From NCBI RefSeq assembly GCF_041429775.1, contig NZ_CP163421.1:1302001-1366000 (forward strand): DNA of 64,000 bases, written 5' to 3'. Below the pieces are notes generated by a model. It had not been told where the DNA came from, searched no databases, and worked only from the letters and a program-made list of their open reading frames with translations. Each line of letters opens with the position of its first letter. Within the stretch, counting starts at the first letter, position 1. This document shows positions 8,070-16,945 of this stretch, one piece after another. The position numbers and the translations under genes are program-made. Source of the DNA: Glycocaulis abyssi (GTDB lineage: Bacteria; Pseudomonadota; Alphaproteobacteria; Caulobacterales; Maricaulaceae).

Positions 8070-9284
8070 TCAGGCTTTCATCCCGTCGAACCACTCCGTC
8101 ACACCCCTCGCCGCCGCGATTCCCGTCGCAAAGCTCGCCTGCAACAGATAGCCGCCTGTAGGTGCTTCCCAGTCGAGCATTTCGCCCGCCGCGAACACGC
8201 CGGGCATGGTCTTGAGCATGAAGTTCCCGTCAACGGCGCTGCGGGCAATGCCGCCTGCGCTGGAGATCGCCCGCTCCAGCCCCTGCATGCCGGTCAGCTT
8301 GACGGGCAAGGCCTTGATGCGCTCGGCGAGCTGTTGCGGCCCACGCGGCACTGCACCCGTCTCGCGCAGGAGCGCGGCAGAAAGCGGTGACAGGCGGGCC
8401 TGCTTTCGCAGCGTGTTGGCAAGCGACTGACCGGGCCTGGCCGAGGCGAGGCGCGCCGCCAGCGCGTCTCCGGCGATGTCCGGTGCCAGATCGAGCACCA
8501 GCTCGGCCCTTCCCTCAGCCTCGATCGCCGCGCGCAAAGACGCGCTCAGCGCGTAGATGGCCCCGCCTTCGATGCCATAGGCCGTGATCATGGCCTCGCC
8601 GCGCATCATGCGGCCCTGATGGGTGAAGTTGGCGGCTTTCAGCGGCTGCCCCGCAAAACGCGCCTTGAACACATCAGACCAGCCTGCATTGAACCCTGCA
8701 TTGGCGGGCGCAAAAGGCGTGATCTCCACTCCGCGCTCAGCAAGCCAGCCTGTCCACTCGCCCCTGGACCCCAGACGCGGCCAGCTGGCCCCGCCAAGGG
8801 CGAGGATCACCGCAGCGGCCTCGATTGCCCGCTCAACGTCCTCCGGTCCGGAAACAAGAAGGCGCCCGGCATCGTCAAAACCGCGCCACTCATGGCGGGT
8901 GTGGATGGTGACGCCCAGCCCGTCCAGCCGGGCCAGCCAGGCGCGCAGAAGCGGGGAGGCTTTCATGGATTTTGGAAACACCCGCCCGCTGGACCCGGTG
9001 AACGTCTTCTGCCCCAGCCCTTCGCACCACGCGGCAAGCTCCGACGGAGGGAAAGCGCAGATCGACGGCTCCAGCCACTCCCTTGCCGCGCCATAGCGCT
9101 GCAGAAACGTGTCCAGCGGCTCGGAGTGGGTGAGGTTCAGCCCGCCCCTGCCCGCCATCAGGAATTTGCGCGCCACGCTCGGCATGCGCTCGTACACATC
9201 AACGGCGAAGCCTTCGCCTGCCAGCTTTTCAGCGGCTATCAGGCCCGCAGGCCCCGCCCCGATAATGGCAACGCGCTGGCTCAT
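8070..9284 (-). CDS. BaiN/HI0933-like flavoprotein
   Basis: A 404-residue FAD protein. It begins 'VAIIGAGPAGLIAAEKLAGEG', a dinucleotide-binding fold, followed by 'VARKFLMAGRGGLNLTHSE', the signature of the HI0933/YhiN/BaiN flavoproteins. Near the C-terminus are 'SAGGIARSAVD' and 'GVFAAGEMLDWEAPTGGYLLQ' (in part), a second FAD-contact region. The group includes the TIGR03862 flavoproteins of unknown substrate. Its start overlaps the stop of the upstream crotonase by 4 bases, so the two are likely made together. Confidence 0.88.
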   Translation of the reverse strand: MSQRVAIIGAGPAGLIAAEKLAGEGFAVDVYERMPSVARKFLMAGRGGLNLTHSEPLDTFLQRYGAAREWLEPSICAFPPSELAAWCEGLGQKTFTGSSGRVFPKSMKASPLLRAWLARLDGLGVTIHTRHEWRGFDDAGRLLVSGPEDVERAIEAAAVILALGGASWPRLGSRGEWTGWLAERGVEITPFAPANAGFNAGWSDVFKARFAGQPLKAANFTHQGRMMRGEAMITAYGIEGGAIYALSASLRAAIEAEGRAELVLDLAPDIAGDALAARLASARPGQSLANTLRKQARLSPLSAALLRETGAVPRGPQQLAERIKALPVKLTGMQGLERAISSAGGIARSAVDGNFMLKTMPGVFAAGEMLDWEAPTGGYLLQASFATGIAAARGVTEWFDGMKA

Positions 9285-10057
9285 CCTTCAGGCTTGTCGA
9301 AGCGCCCGCCCCGGCCTTCACCGTCTGAAAAGCGTGTGGCGCCCTCCACCGTCTCGCCGCTCTGGAGGGTTTTCTCACCCCATGCGAACTCGGCAGCGAG
9401 GGCCTGTTCCTCGGTGAGGCTCCACTGGGTGAGCGTGCTCATCCGGTCGTTACGCAGGCAGGTTTGCGGGAAGGCGGCGATCTCGCGGGCGAGCGTAAGC
9501 GCAGCCTCCAGCGCCTCGCCGGGCTCTGCCAGCCGGTTGGCAAGACCAATTGCGTGGGCTTCCTCCGCGCCGACGGGGCGGCCTGTCAGGATCATGTCCA
9601 GGGCGCGCGACTGGCCGATCAGGCGCGGCAGGCGCACCGTCCCGCCATCGATCAGCGGCACACCGAACCGCCGGCAGAACACGCCAAAAACGGCCGTCTT
9701 CGCCGCTACGCGCATATCGCACCACAAGGCGAGCTCAAGCCCGCCCGCGACCGCATGGCCCTCCACGGCCGCGATAACGGGCTTGGAGAGCATCATGCGG
9801 CTGGGGCCCATCGGTGCGTCGCCATCCGGCTCTGTGCGGTTGGGTGTGCCGCCTGCAATGGCTCTGAGGTCCGCGCCCGCACAGAAAGTCTCACCGGCGC
9901 CGGTGAGGATGGCAATGTCCGCCCCTTCATCGGCCTCAAACCGCCGGAACGCATCGGCGAGCGCCCGCGCGGCCGCGCCGTCCACCGCATTGCGCCGCTC
10001 TGGCCGGTCGATGGTGATGATCGCGGTGCGGTCTCTGGTCTCGTAGCGGATGGTCAT
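9281..10057 (-). CDS. Crotonase-fold enoyl-CoA hydratase/isomerase family protein
   Basis: A 258-residue crotonase. The oxyanion-hole segments 'ETFCAGADLRAI' and 'EGHAVAGGLELALWCDM' are present. The latter keeps the glutamate matching Glu144 of rat hydratase. The position matching Glu164 reads 'VFGVFCRRFGVPLIDGGTV', with Cys in place of Glu. Loss of the second catalytic acid argues against classical enoyl-CoA hydratase activity; the protein may catalyse another crotonase reaction. It is followed with ATGA overlap by the flavoprotein. Confidence 0.88.
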   Translation of the reverse strand: MTIRYETRDRTAIITIDRPERRNAVDGAAARALADAFRRFEADEGADIAILTGAGETFCAGADLRAIAGGTPNRTEPDGDAPMGPSRMMLSKPVIAAVEGHAVAGGLELALWCDMRVAAKTAVFGVFCRRFGVPLIDGGTVRLPRLIGQSRALDMILTGRPVGAEEAHAIGLANRLAEPGEALEAALTLAREIAAFPQTCLRNDRMSTLTQWSLTEEQALAAEFAWGEKTLQSGETVEGATRFSDGEGRGGRFDKPEG

Positions 10058-10060
10058 GGG

Positions 10061-10345
10061 TCAGGCGGCGCCATCCAGCGCGCGCGCGACGGCGTCCGGC
10101 ATGGAGGCAATCACGCGCAGATAGTTGCGCGTGGCTGCATCGGGCTTGCGCCTGCCCTGCTCCCAATCGCGAAGGCTCGCCACCGGTACGCCATAACGCG
10201 CGGCGAATGCAGGCTGGCTAAGCCCCGTCGCCAACCGCGCCTTGCGGGCCAGCACCGCCGCGCGGCCCCGCTCGAACTCTTCATCCGAGAGCGGCGCGTC
10301 GGGATCAGGGGCGTGATTGGCAATCATCAGAGCAGTATACGGCAA
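10061..10345 (-). CDS. HTH (XRE/HigA-like) DNA-binding protein
   Basis: A 94-residue protein. The TTG at 10345 has AAGGGG at good spacing; an ATG six codons later lacks one. The N-terminal 'DAPLSDEEFERGRAAVLARK' (in part) and the helix-turn-helix 'GLSQPAFAARYGVPVASLRDWEQGRRKPDAATRNYLRVI' (in part) match the COG2944 group of antitoxin-like repressors. The usual toxin partner (BrnT- or HigB-like) is not found on either side. It lies 3 bases before the crotonase gene and may regulate it, or be an orphan antitoxin. Confidence 0.78.
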   Translation of the reverse strand: MPYTALMIANHAPDPDAPLSDEEFERGRAAVLARKARLATGLSQPAFAARYGVPVASLRDWEQGRRKPDAATRNYLRVIASMPDAVARALDGAA

Positions 10346-10363
10346 TGCCGCACCCCTTTCAAT

Positions 10364-11176
10364 CTACCCCCATACGGCCGAGCGCAGCATGTTGAGGGCG
10401 ACCAGCGCCAGCCCCACCGCAAATGCCTGGCGCAGGCGTGCGGCGTTGAGGCGATGCGCGAGCGCCGCCCCCAGCGGGGTTACAAACACCGCCGTGATGG
10501 CCAGCAGCGCAAAGCCCGGGAGCGAGACATAGCCTAGGGAAAACGGCGCGCGATCCGCCACGCTCCAGCCGGTAATGACAAAGCCAAGAGCTGCGGGAAA
10601 GCCTATAGCCACGCCAAAACCGGCCGCCGTCGCCACCGCGACATGGATCGACCGGCCAAAGACGCTAAGCAGCGTGACGCCGAACACGCCCCCGCCAATG
10701 CCCATCAGTGCCGACAGTATGCCGATTGTGCCCGCGAGCAGCGCCCGGAAGGGCTGACCCGGCAGATCATCGCCGAGCTTCCAGTCGGCCCGGCCGAAGA
10801 AGAATTGCAGCGATAGCACCAGAGCGGTCAGCGCAAAAATGAAGACCAGCCCGCGCGTCGGGATCGCGCCGGCTATGGCAGAGCCAGCCAGTGCACCGAG
10901 CACGATCCACGGGCACCATTTTTTCAGCACGGCGAAATCCACAGCGCCGCGCCTGGCGTGCGCCATGACGGAACGCGCAGACGTGATGACGATAACGCTC
11001 AGCGAGGTGCCCACTGCCGCGTGCATGGCGTGTTCGGGATAACCCAGGAAGACCAGCGTGTAGTACATGGCCGGGACCATCACGACCCCGCCGCCAATGC
11101 CGAACAGGCCCGCGATCAATCCGGCGAACGCGCCCACGGCCAGCAGGGTAAGCAGGTAGACTATATAGGTTTCCAT
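10364..11176 (-). CDS. TSUP (TauE/SafE) family permease
   Basis: A 270-residue polytopic protein with eight or so hydrophobic segments. It shows the twin family repeats: 'GLIAGLFGIGGGVVMVPAM' (residues about 19-37) and 'GILSALMGIGGGVFGVTLL' (about 152-170). The family exports or imports sulfite, sulfoacetate and related organosulfur anions; the substrate here is unknown. Its start overlaps the dusA stop (ATGA), so it follows dusA in the same unit. Confidence 0.9.
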   Translation of the reverse strand: METYIVYLLTLLAVGAFAGLIAGLFGIGGGVVMVPAMYYTLVFLGYPEHAMHAAVGTSLSVIVITSARSVMAHARRGAVDFAVLKKWCPWIVLGALAGSAIAGAIPTRGLVFIFALTALVLSLQFFFGRADWKLGDDLPGQPFRALLAGTIGILSALMGIGGGVFGVTLLSVFGRSIHVAVATAAGFGVAIGFPAALGFVITGWSVADRAPFSLGYVSLPGFALLAITAVFVTPLGAALAHRLNAARLRQAFAVGLALVALNMLRSAVWG

Positions 11177-12165
11177 CAGGCCGCCGCACGCGCCTCCCTC
11201 ACGGCGCTGAGCGCCCGTTCCACCACATGCCAGCCCGCGCCGTCGCGATTGGCCTCTGTCGACAATATCTGCCGCCAGCGCCGCGCGCCCGGCATGCCTG
11301 TGAACTGGCCCAGCATGTGGCGTGTGATGGCGTGCAGGCGCACACCCTTCCCCAACTGGCTTTCGACGTAAGGCCGGTAGGCCTCGACGACCGCGAACGG
11401 GTCATCATACGGGTCCGCCTCTCCAAAGAAGACGCTGTCCACACGCGAGAGAATGAAGGGCGTGTGATACGCGGCACGGCCCAGCATCACGCCGTCCAAC
11501 CCGGTCATCTCGGCTTTCGCATGCGCGATATCTGCCAGCCCGCCATTCAGGATGATTTCCAGATCGGGGCGCGCCGCTTTCAGGCGCCGCACGATCTCGT
11601 AATCCAGCGGCGGAATATCCCGGTTTTCCTTCGGCGACAGACCTTTCAGCCACGCCTTTCGGGCATGAACGATAAACGTGGTCACGCCGCTTTGCGCTAC
11701 TGTCTCGACGAAGGCAAAAAGCGCCTCTTCCGGGTCCTGCTCATCCACGCCGAGCCGGTGTTTCACCGTTACCGGCACCGAGACCGCCTCGCGCATGGCG
11801 GCCAGGCAGTCAGCCACCAGTTGCGGCTCGCGCATCAGGCAGGCTCCGAACGTGCCCGACTGCACCCTGTCAGACGGGCAGCCGACATTGAGATTCACTT
11901 CCGCATAGCCGAAATCTTCCGCGATGCGCGCTGCCTGTGTCAGCAAGGCCGGATCACTGCCGCCGAGCTGTATCGCGACCGGGTGCTCTGAAGGGTCAAA
12001 CCCGATGAGGCGCTTCGCATCGCCATGAATGACGGCCTGATCCACTGCCATCTCGGTATAGAGCAGCGCGCGGCGCGACATGACGCGGTGAAAGGCCCGG
12101 CAATGCCGGTCCGTCCAGTCCATCATGGGCGCAATACAGAATTTATGTGATTGATTTAATTGCAC
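11176..12165 (-). CDS. dusA: tRNA-dihydrouridine(20/20a) synthase
   Basis: A 329-residue FMN enzyme that reduces uridines in the tRNA D-loop. It opens 'KFCIAPMMDWTDRHCRAFHR', typical of DusA, and has the catalytic cysteine in 'NLNVGCPSDRVQSG' (Cys96), 'VKHRLGVDEQD', 'HARKAWLKGLSPKENR' and 'LNGGLADI'. The DusA-specific long first loop is present. The start is GTG, and the first codons are unusually AT-rich with only a weak ribosome site, which may lower its translation. Confidence 0.95.
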   Translation of the reverse strand: MQLNQSHKFCIAPMMDWTDRHCRAFHRVMSRRALLYTEMAVDQAVIHGDAKRLIGFDPSEHPVAIQLGGSDPALLTQAARIAEDFGYAEVNLNVGCPSDRVQSGTFGACLMREPQLVADCLAAMREAVSVPVTVKHRLGVDEQDPEEALFAFVETVAQSGVTTFIVHARKAWLKGLSPKENRDIPPLDYEIVRRLKAARPDLEIILNGGLADIAHAKAEMTGLDGVMLGRAAYHTPFILSRVDSVFFGEADPYDDPFAVVEAYRPYVESQLGKGVRLHAITRHMLGQFTGMPGARRWRQILSTEANRDGAGWHVVERALSAVREARAAA

Positions 12166-12386
12166 TTTCTATTTGCACTCAATGCGTTGATTAATGGCGT
12201 GTGCACTCGAGTTTACGACGTAACGCGACGCATTTCGCCAGGGTTCGATCACGCTCTGCACACAGGGAACACACGCCCTGGCTACGATCATGAGGCGACC
12301 GTCCGGCTCATGGAGAGTGCAGATACGGCGTAAGGGGCAATATGCAAGCCAAAGCTTACCGACGGCCCGTTCCACGCCTCGGCCGT

Positions 12387-12737
12387 TTAAAGCTGAACGC
12401 CAAACCTCGACACAATGGCAGCCGTGAGCAGGTAGAGCGACACGGTCAGGACAAGCCCGGCGCCCAATGCGGGATAAAAGTCCACACCGCGCCGGATCAG
12501 TGCCGGGACGAGAAGAAACATCGGCAGGCTCGGCAGCACGTACCAGAACGTAGCCTCGGCATGTGCGGCGATCCGCTCAGGGTCTGGTACATCGCGCCAT
12601 AGCCAGATCATGCCCAGCACCGAGACAAGCGGAAGCGAGGCGAGCAAAGCCGCCATCGCAGGACTGCGCTTGGCCAGCTCAGAGACCGCAACGATGATCA
12701 ATGCGGAGATGATCGCCTTGACCGCGAGATAAAGCAC
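12387..12737 (-). CDS. DUF3147 family membrane protein
   Basis: A 116-residue protein with four hydrophobic helices spanning nearly its whole length. 'LYLAVKAIISALIIVAVSEL' and 'LASLPLVSVLGMIWLWRD' match DUF3147. The start is GTG with AGGAGG 8 bases upstream. It begins 19 bases after the His-rich efflux-associated protein, so it may be the last gene of the metal-efflux operon. The function is unknown. The 220 bases to dusA beyond it hold no convincing gene. Confidence 0.8.
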   Translation of the reverse strand: MLYLAVKAIISALIIVAVSELAKRSPAMAALLASLPLVSVLGMIWLWRDVPDPERIAAHAEATFWYVLPSLPMFLLVPALIRRGVDFYPALGAGLVLTVSLYLLTAAIVSRFGVQL

Positions 12738-12756
12738 CCGCCTGTCCTCCTGCCTG

Positions 12757-13785
12757 TTACTCGCGCACCACCACTGTGAAGGACGAGAGTATCACCTCAC
12801 CCTGATGACGCACCTCAACGAAAAGTCTGTGGACGCCCGGCTCGTCAAAGCCGATCTCGAAGGTAAGGTCCGGACCGGCGAAGGCCTCATCCGTCACCGG
12901 TTCGGCGCCAGACGGATGCGCATGCGCCATCTGCGAAGCGCCGGCGTTGAAGCCGACAATGTGCGCAAATGCACCCAGATGGGGCTGGAGCGTCGTGACC
13001 GGCGCGCCCTCGGCATCTGCCACTGACAGCGTCATGACGTTTGCCATGCCGGCGCGGATGGACGCTTGCGGGGCAAGCGTGAAGGAGAGGCCGCCGGCCT
13101 GAGCCGTCAGGATGTCAGCCGGAATGATGTAAGGCGCTGCCTCATCGCCCACGCGCACCCAGTCAGTGGCGCGAACAGCGCCCGCGTCATGGGCGTGCGC
13201 GTCCTCCCCGTGTCCGGCATGGTGATCGTCGGCCTGAGGGTCATGGGCATGATCATGGCCGCCGCCATGGCTATGGCCTTCGGTCGCGGCCGGTGAATCG
13301 AGCGGTTCCGACAATTGGCCATCCACCCAGACGCGGTAGATGCGCGGGTGCGCCGGTGTAAAGCCGAGTGTGGCGCGGCCCTCGGCGTCCGGTTCGATAT
13401 GCAGGTGATGGAAGTCCTCGAGGCCTTCATCAACGATCAGCACGTGGACCAGCCGGCCGTGGGTCGGGGCGAAATCAGAACCGGCGACCGGTGCGCCGTC
13501 AGGGCCTGACAGCTGGAGAGTGAGAGTTGCGTCCTGACCGGCGGCCAGCTCGCCAGCGGCTTCGGCGGTCAGACGCAGACCACCGGGTTGCTGGTCGGCG
13601 TCGTCGGTGTGGGCGTGGTCGCCATGATCATGTCCGTGATCGTGTCCATGGTCGTCATGGGCGTGGCCGTGATCGTCATGCTGGTGGCCGTGATCGCCAT
13701 GATCATGGCCGTGCTCCTGGGCGAACGCGGGAACGGCGAAAAGGGCCGCACTGAGCGCGGCGAGGCTGACGAGGGAAAGACGCAT
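12757..13785 (-). CDS. His-rich periplasmic protein of the efflux operon
   Basis: A 342-residue exported protein. The ATG at 13785 is chosen for its AAGGAG site and clean signal peptide ending 'VPAFAQ'. Residues about 22-60 are a His/Asp/Gly metal-ligand tract, and a second tract occurs mid-protein ('HSHGGGHDHAHD'). Two similar beta-rich modules follow: 'THGRLVHVLIVDEGLEDFHH' with 'PRIYRVWVDG', and 'HLGAFAHIVGF' with 'GVHRLFVEVRHQGE'. This duplicated layout suggests a periplasmic metal-buffering or chaperone protein. It starts 4 bases after the RND gene ends, so it is surely in that operon. Metal identity is unknown. Confidence 0.8.
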   Translation of the reverse strand: MRLSLVSLAALSAALFAVPAFAQEHGHDHGDHGHQHDDHGHAHDDHGHDHGHDHGDHAHTDDADQQPGGLRLTAEAAGELAAGQDATLTLQLSGPDGAPVAGSDFAPTHGRLVHVLIVDEGLEDFHHLHIEPDAEGRATLGFTPAHPRIYRVWVDGQLSEPLDSPAATEGHSHGGGHDHAHDPQADDHHAGHGEDAHAHDAGAVRATDWVRVGDEAAPYIIPADILTAQAGGLSFTLAPQASIRAGMANVMTLSVADAEGAPVTTLQPHLGAFAHIVGFNAGASQMAHAHPSGAEPVTDEAFAGPDLTFEIGFDEPGVHRLFVEVRHQGEVILSSFTVVVRE

Positions 13786-13789
13786 GGGT

Positions 13790-16700
13790 TCAACTCCTTG
13801 AAGGGGCGGGAACAGGCATCGCAGCAGGCTCGGCTTCACGCCGGCCGCCGCCGTGATGTCGTACCGCGCCGAAACGTAAATAGAGTGCGGGCAGCACGAT
13901 CATGTTGAGCAGGGTGGAGGACACCAGACCGAACAGGATCACAACCGCCATGGGGGCTTGTATCTCGCTGCCGGGCTCGCCGCCTCGCAGTGCAAGCGGG
14001 ACAAGGGCCAGGGCCGTGGCGAGCGCTGTCATCAGGATTGGCACCAGGCGCTCCATGGCACCGCGCCGCACCGCTTCCTCGAACGTTGCGGCTTCGCCGC
14101 TGAGTGTGAGGTGACGGATGTGGGACACCATCATCACGCCGTTACGCGTGGCGATGCCGAACAGGGTGATGAAGCCGATGATGGACGCCACCGACAGCAC
14201 CCCTCCGGCTGCGAACACGCCAATCACCCCGCCAATCAGCGCAAAAGGCAGGTTTGCCATGACCAGCGTCGCATCCCGTGCCGAGCTGAACGCCATGTAC
14301 AACAACAGGAAGACACCGACGATCACGGCAACCGAAAGCACTGACAGGCGCGCCGTGGCTTCATTCGCGCTTTCAAACTGTCCGCCATACTCGATGTAGT
14401 AACCCGGCAGGAGATCGATATTGGCAGCAATGTTGGTCTGAATGTCGCCTACAACGCTGAGCAGATCACGGCCTGCCACATTGGACATGACGACAATCTT
14501 GCGCTCTACGTTCTCACGGCTGATGGTGTTGGGACCCCGGTCACGGCGTATGTCAGCCAGCGCGCGCAGCGGAACTTCGCCGCCGCCAGGCGTGATGAAG
14601 CGCGTGTCGCGAACAGCATCAAGGTCCTGGCGGTTTTCGGCGGCGTAACGCACAACAAGACCGTAGGCCGCGCCATCTTCTAGAACCTGGCTAACCTCCA
14701 CTCCCGCAAAGGCGGCTTCGACCGCTTCTGCGACATCCTGAACATGCAGCCCGTGCCGGGCTATGGCATCGCGGTCGAAATCAACTGTGAGCACCGGGAC
14801 ATCGGCCTGCTGCTCGACCGAGAGGTCAACTACACCTTCAACCGTTTCCATCTGCGCACGGACCTGTTCTGCGATCCTGCGTAATTCATAGAGATCAGGC
14901 CCGAACAGTTTCACAGCGATACTCGCCCGTGTGCCGGACAGCATGTGATCGATCCGGTGCGAGATCGGCTGGCCTATAGTCACATTCATCCCGGGCAGCG
15001 CGCCGAGCGACCGGCGCAGGTCTTCCAGGAAATCCTCCCTTGAGCGATCTCCCATTTCCAGCGTCACTTCAATCTCCGAGGCGCTGACCGCCTGGGCGTG
15101 CTCATCGAGCTCGGCCCGCCCGGTCCGGCGGGCGGTAGCCACGACTTCCGGCTGGTCCAGCAGTATCCGCTCCACCATGGCGCCCAACTCGTTGGACTGT
15201 TCTAGCGAAGTGCCCGGCAGCGTAACCGCACTGACCGTCAGGCTGCCCTCGTTAAAGTCGGGCAGAAAGGCACGCCCGGCTGTCGCCAGAAGGGCAAGCG
15301 ACGCTGCAAGCGCGACGAGCGAAAGCCCGCCAAGAATGGCCCAGTGCGCAAGAGTGATATTGAGCACGGGGCGGTAAGCTGCGTGCACCATGCGGGCCAG
15401 CCACGGTTCGCGATCAGTGCGGATCGTGCGCGACCCCGGCATGAGGACGGCTGCCAGCGCCGGCGTCACCGTGACCGCCACCAGCAGCGATGCCGCCAGC
15501 GCGATTACATAGGCGAGCCCCAGAGGCTGAAGCAGGCGGCCCTCAACCCCGGAAAGGAAAAAGAGCGGCAGGAAGACCAGCATGATGATCAGGGTGGCAA
15601 AGACAATCGACCCTTGAATTTCCCGCGTAGCGTCTTCGACGACTTTCAATACGGGCTGCGGTGCCTGGCTTGAGCGGTTGACGCGCAAACGCCGCACCAC
15701 GTTCTCGACCACGATGATCGCGTCATCGACGAGCGCGCCGAGCGCGATGGCCATGCCGCCGAGGGTCATCGTGTTGATGCTGAAACCCAGCCAGCGCAGG
15801 GTCAGGATCGCCACCACCAGCGAAAGCGGAATGGCCAGAAGCGAGATGAGCGTCGCCCGCCCGCTCATCAGGAAGGCAAACACGATCACCACGACGAGGA
15901 TTGCTCCGTCCCTCAACGCATGGAGGACATTTTCAACCGCGACCTCGATAAAGTTGGCCTGCCGGAACAGATTGGTCTCGATGAACATCCCCTCGGGCAG
16001 TCCGGCCTCGACTTCCCCGATAACCCGGTCCAGCTCTTCGGTAAGTGTAAGTGTGTTCGTGTCCGGCTGCTTCTGGATGCCGATAACGACCGCCGGGTTG
16101 CCATTCTGCGAACCTGTGCCGCGCGTGATCGCCGCGCCCATACGCAACTCGGCCAGATCCCGGACCAGCACTGGTACGCCCTCAACCTGCCGGACCGCCG
16201 TTGTGGCTATGTCCTCAAGCGACCCGACCCGGCCGACACCGCGGATCAGGTATTCCTGACCGCCTTGCGAAACGAAACCGGCCGAGGAGTTGGCGTTGGT
16301 CCGGGCGACAGCGGTCATCACCTCTTCAAAGGTGATGCCGTGGGCCGCGAGACGCTCGGGGCGCACATCAACCTGGTACTGGCGCACTTCGCCGCCAATG
16401 GGGATGACCTGAGCAACGCCCGGAACCGCGAGCAGCCGCCTTCGCAACGTCCAGTCGGCCGCAGTGCGGATCTCCATCTCGCTATGCTGGTCTGATCCGA
16501 GCGCGATAAACATCACCTCGCCCATGATGGAGGACACCGGCGCCAGTACGGGCGCAGGCACGCCGGGCGGCAAGGTGTCGCGCACAAGCTGTAGTTTCTC
16601 CGCCACGATCTGCCGGGCCAGGTAGATATCCGTGCCCCACTCGAAGTCGGCCCAGATGATGGCGCTGCCGACCGATGTGGATGACCGCACGCGGCGTATG

Positions 16701-16933
16701 CCCGACGCGCCATTCAGGGCCGTCTCGATTGGCAGGGTAATCAGTGTTTCAACCTCTTCCGGCGCCATGCCGTGCGCTTCAGCAACGACCGTTACGGTGG
16801 GCGCCGTCAGGTCCGGGAAAACATCCACAGGCATGCGCGTCGCTTCCCAGGCGCCCCACGCCAGAAGCGCCAGACCGCCCATAAGCACAAAGGCCCGGTT
16901 CAGGAGCGAGAAGCGAATGGTCTGGTGTATCAT
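13790..16933 (-). CDS. Heavy-metal-efflux type RND pump (CzcA/CusA family)
   Basis: A 1047-residue inner-membrane proton antiporter with the standard twelve-helix RND layout and two large periplasmic loops. Family marks are 'GLALLAWGAWEATRMPVDVFPDLTAP' (in part), 'EEVETLITLPIETALNG', 'RRVRSSTSVGSAIIWADFEW' and, in helix 4, 'GGMAIALGALVDDAIIVVEN' with paired Asp residues at about 402-403 likely to carry protons. The helix-4 pattern is not exactly that of CzcA or CusA, so I do not name the metal. It lies 12 bases after the adaptor gene. Confidence 0.93.
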   Translation of the reverse strand: MIHQTIRFSLLNRAFVLMGGLALLAWGAWEATRMPVDVFPDLTAPTVTVVAEAHGMAPEEVETLITLPIETALNGASGIRRVRSSTSVGSAIIWADFEWGTDIYLARQIVAEKLQLVRDTLPPGVPAPVLAPVSSIMGEVMFIALGSDQHSEMEIRTAADWTLRRRLLAVPGVAQVIPIGGEVRQYQVDVRPERLAAHGITFEEVMTAVARTNANSSAGFVSQGGQEYLIRGVGRVGSLEDIATTAVRQVEGVPVLVRDLAELRMGAAITRGTGSQNGNPAVVIGIQKQPDTNTLTLTEELDRVIGEVEAGLPEGMFIETNLFRQANFIEVAVENVLHALRDGAILVVVIVFAFLMSGRATLISLLAIPLSLVVAILTLRWLGFSINTMTLGGMAIALGALVDDAIIVVENVVRRLRVNRSSQAPQPVLKVVEDATREIQGSIVFATLIIMLVFLPLFFLSGVEGRLLQPLGLAYVIALAASLLVAVTVTPALAAVLMPGSRTIRTDREPWLARMVHAAYRPVLNITLAHWAILGGLSLVALAASLALLATAGRAFLPDFNEGSLTVSAVTLPGTSLEQSNELGAMVERILLDQPEVVATARRTGRAELDEHAQAVSASEIEVTLEMGDRSREDFLEDLRRSLGALPGMNVTIGQPISHRIDHMLSGTRASIAVKLFGPDLYELRRIAEQVRAQMETVEGVVDLSVEQQADVPVLTVDFDRDAIARHGLHVQDVAEAVEAAFAGVEVSQVLEDGAAYGLVVRYAAENRQDLDAVRDTRFITPGGGEVPLRALADIRRDRGPNTISRENVERKIVVMSNVAGRDLLSVVGDIQTNIAANIDLLPGYYIEYGGQFESANEATARLSVLSVAVIVGVFLLLYMAFSSARDATLVMANLPFALIGGVIGVFAAGGVLSVASIIGFITLFGIATRNGVMMVSHIRHLTLSGEAATFEEAVRRGAMERLVPILMTALATALALVPLALRGGEPGSEIQAPMAVVILFGLVSSTLLNMIVLPALYLRFGAVRHHGGGRREAEPAAMPVPAPSRS

Positions 16934-16945
16934 GCTCGCTCCGGT

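Noticed and set aside
12169-12375. 68-codon minus-strand frame upstream of dusA
   Set aside because: No ribosome site and an unlikely composition; it probably only covers the dusA leader.
13600-13770. Tandem DNA repeat in the His-rich gene
   Set aside because: The periodicity follows from His/Asp/Gly codons within the coding sequence.
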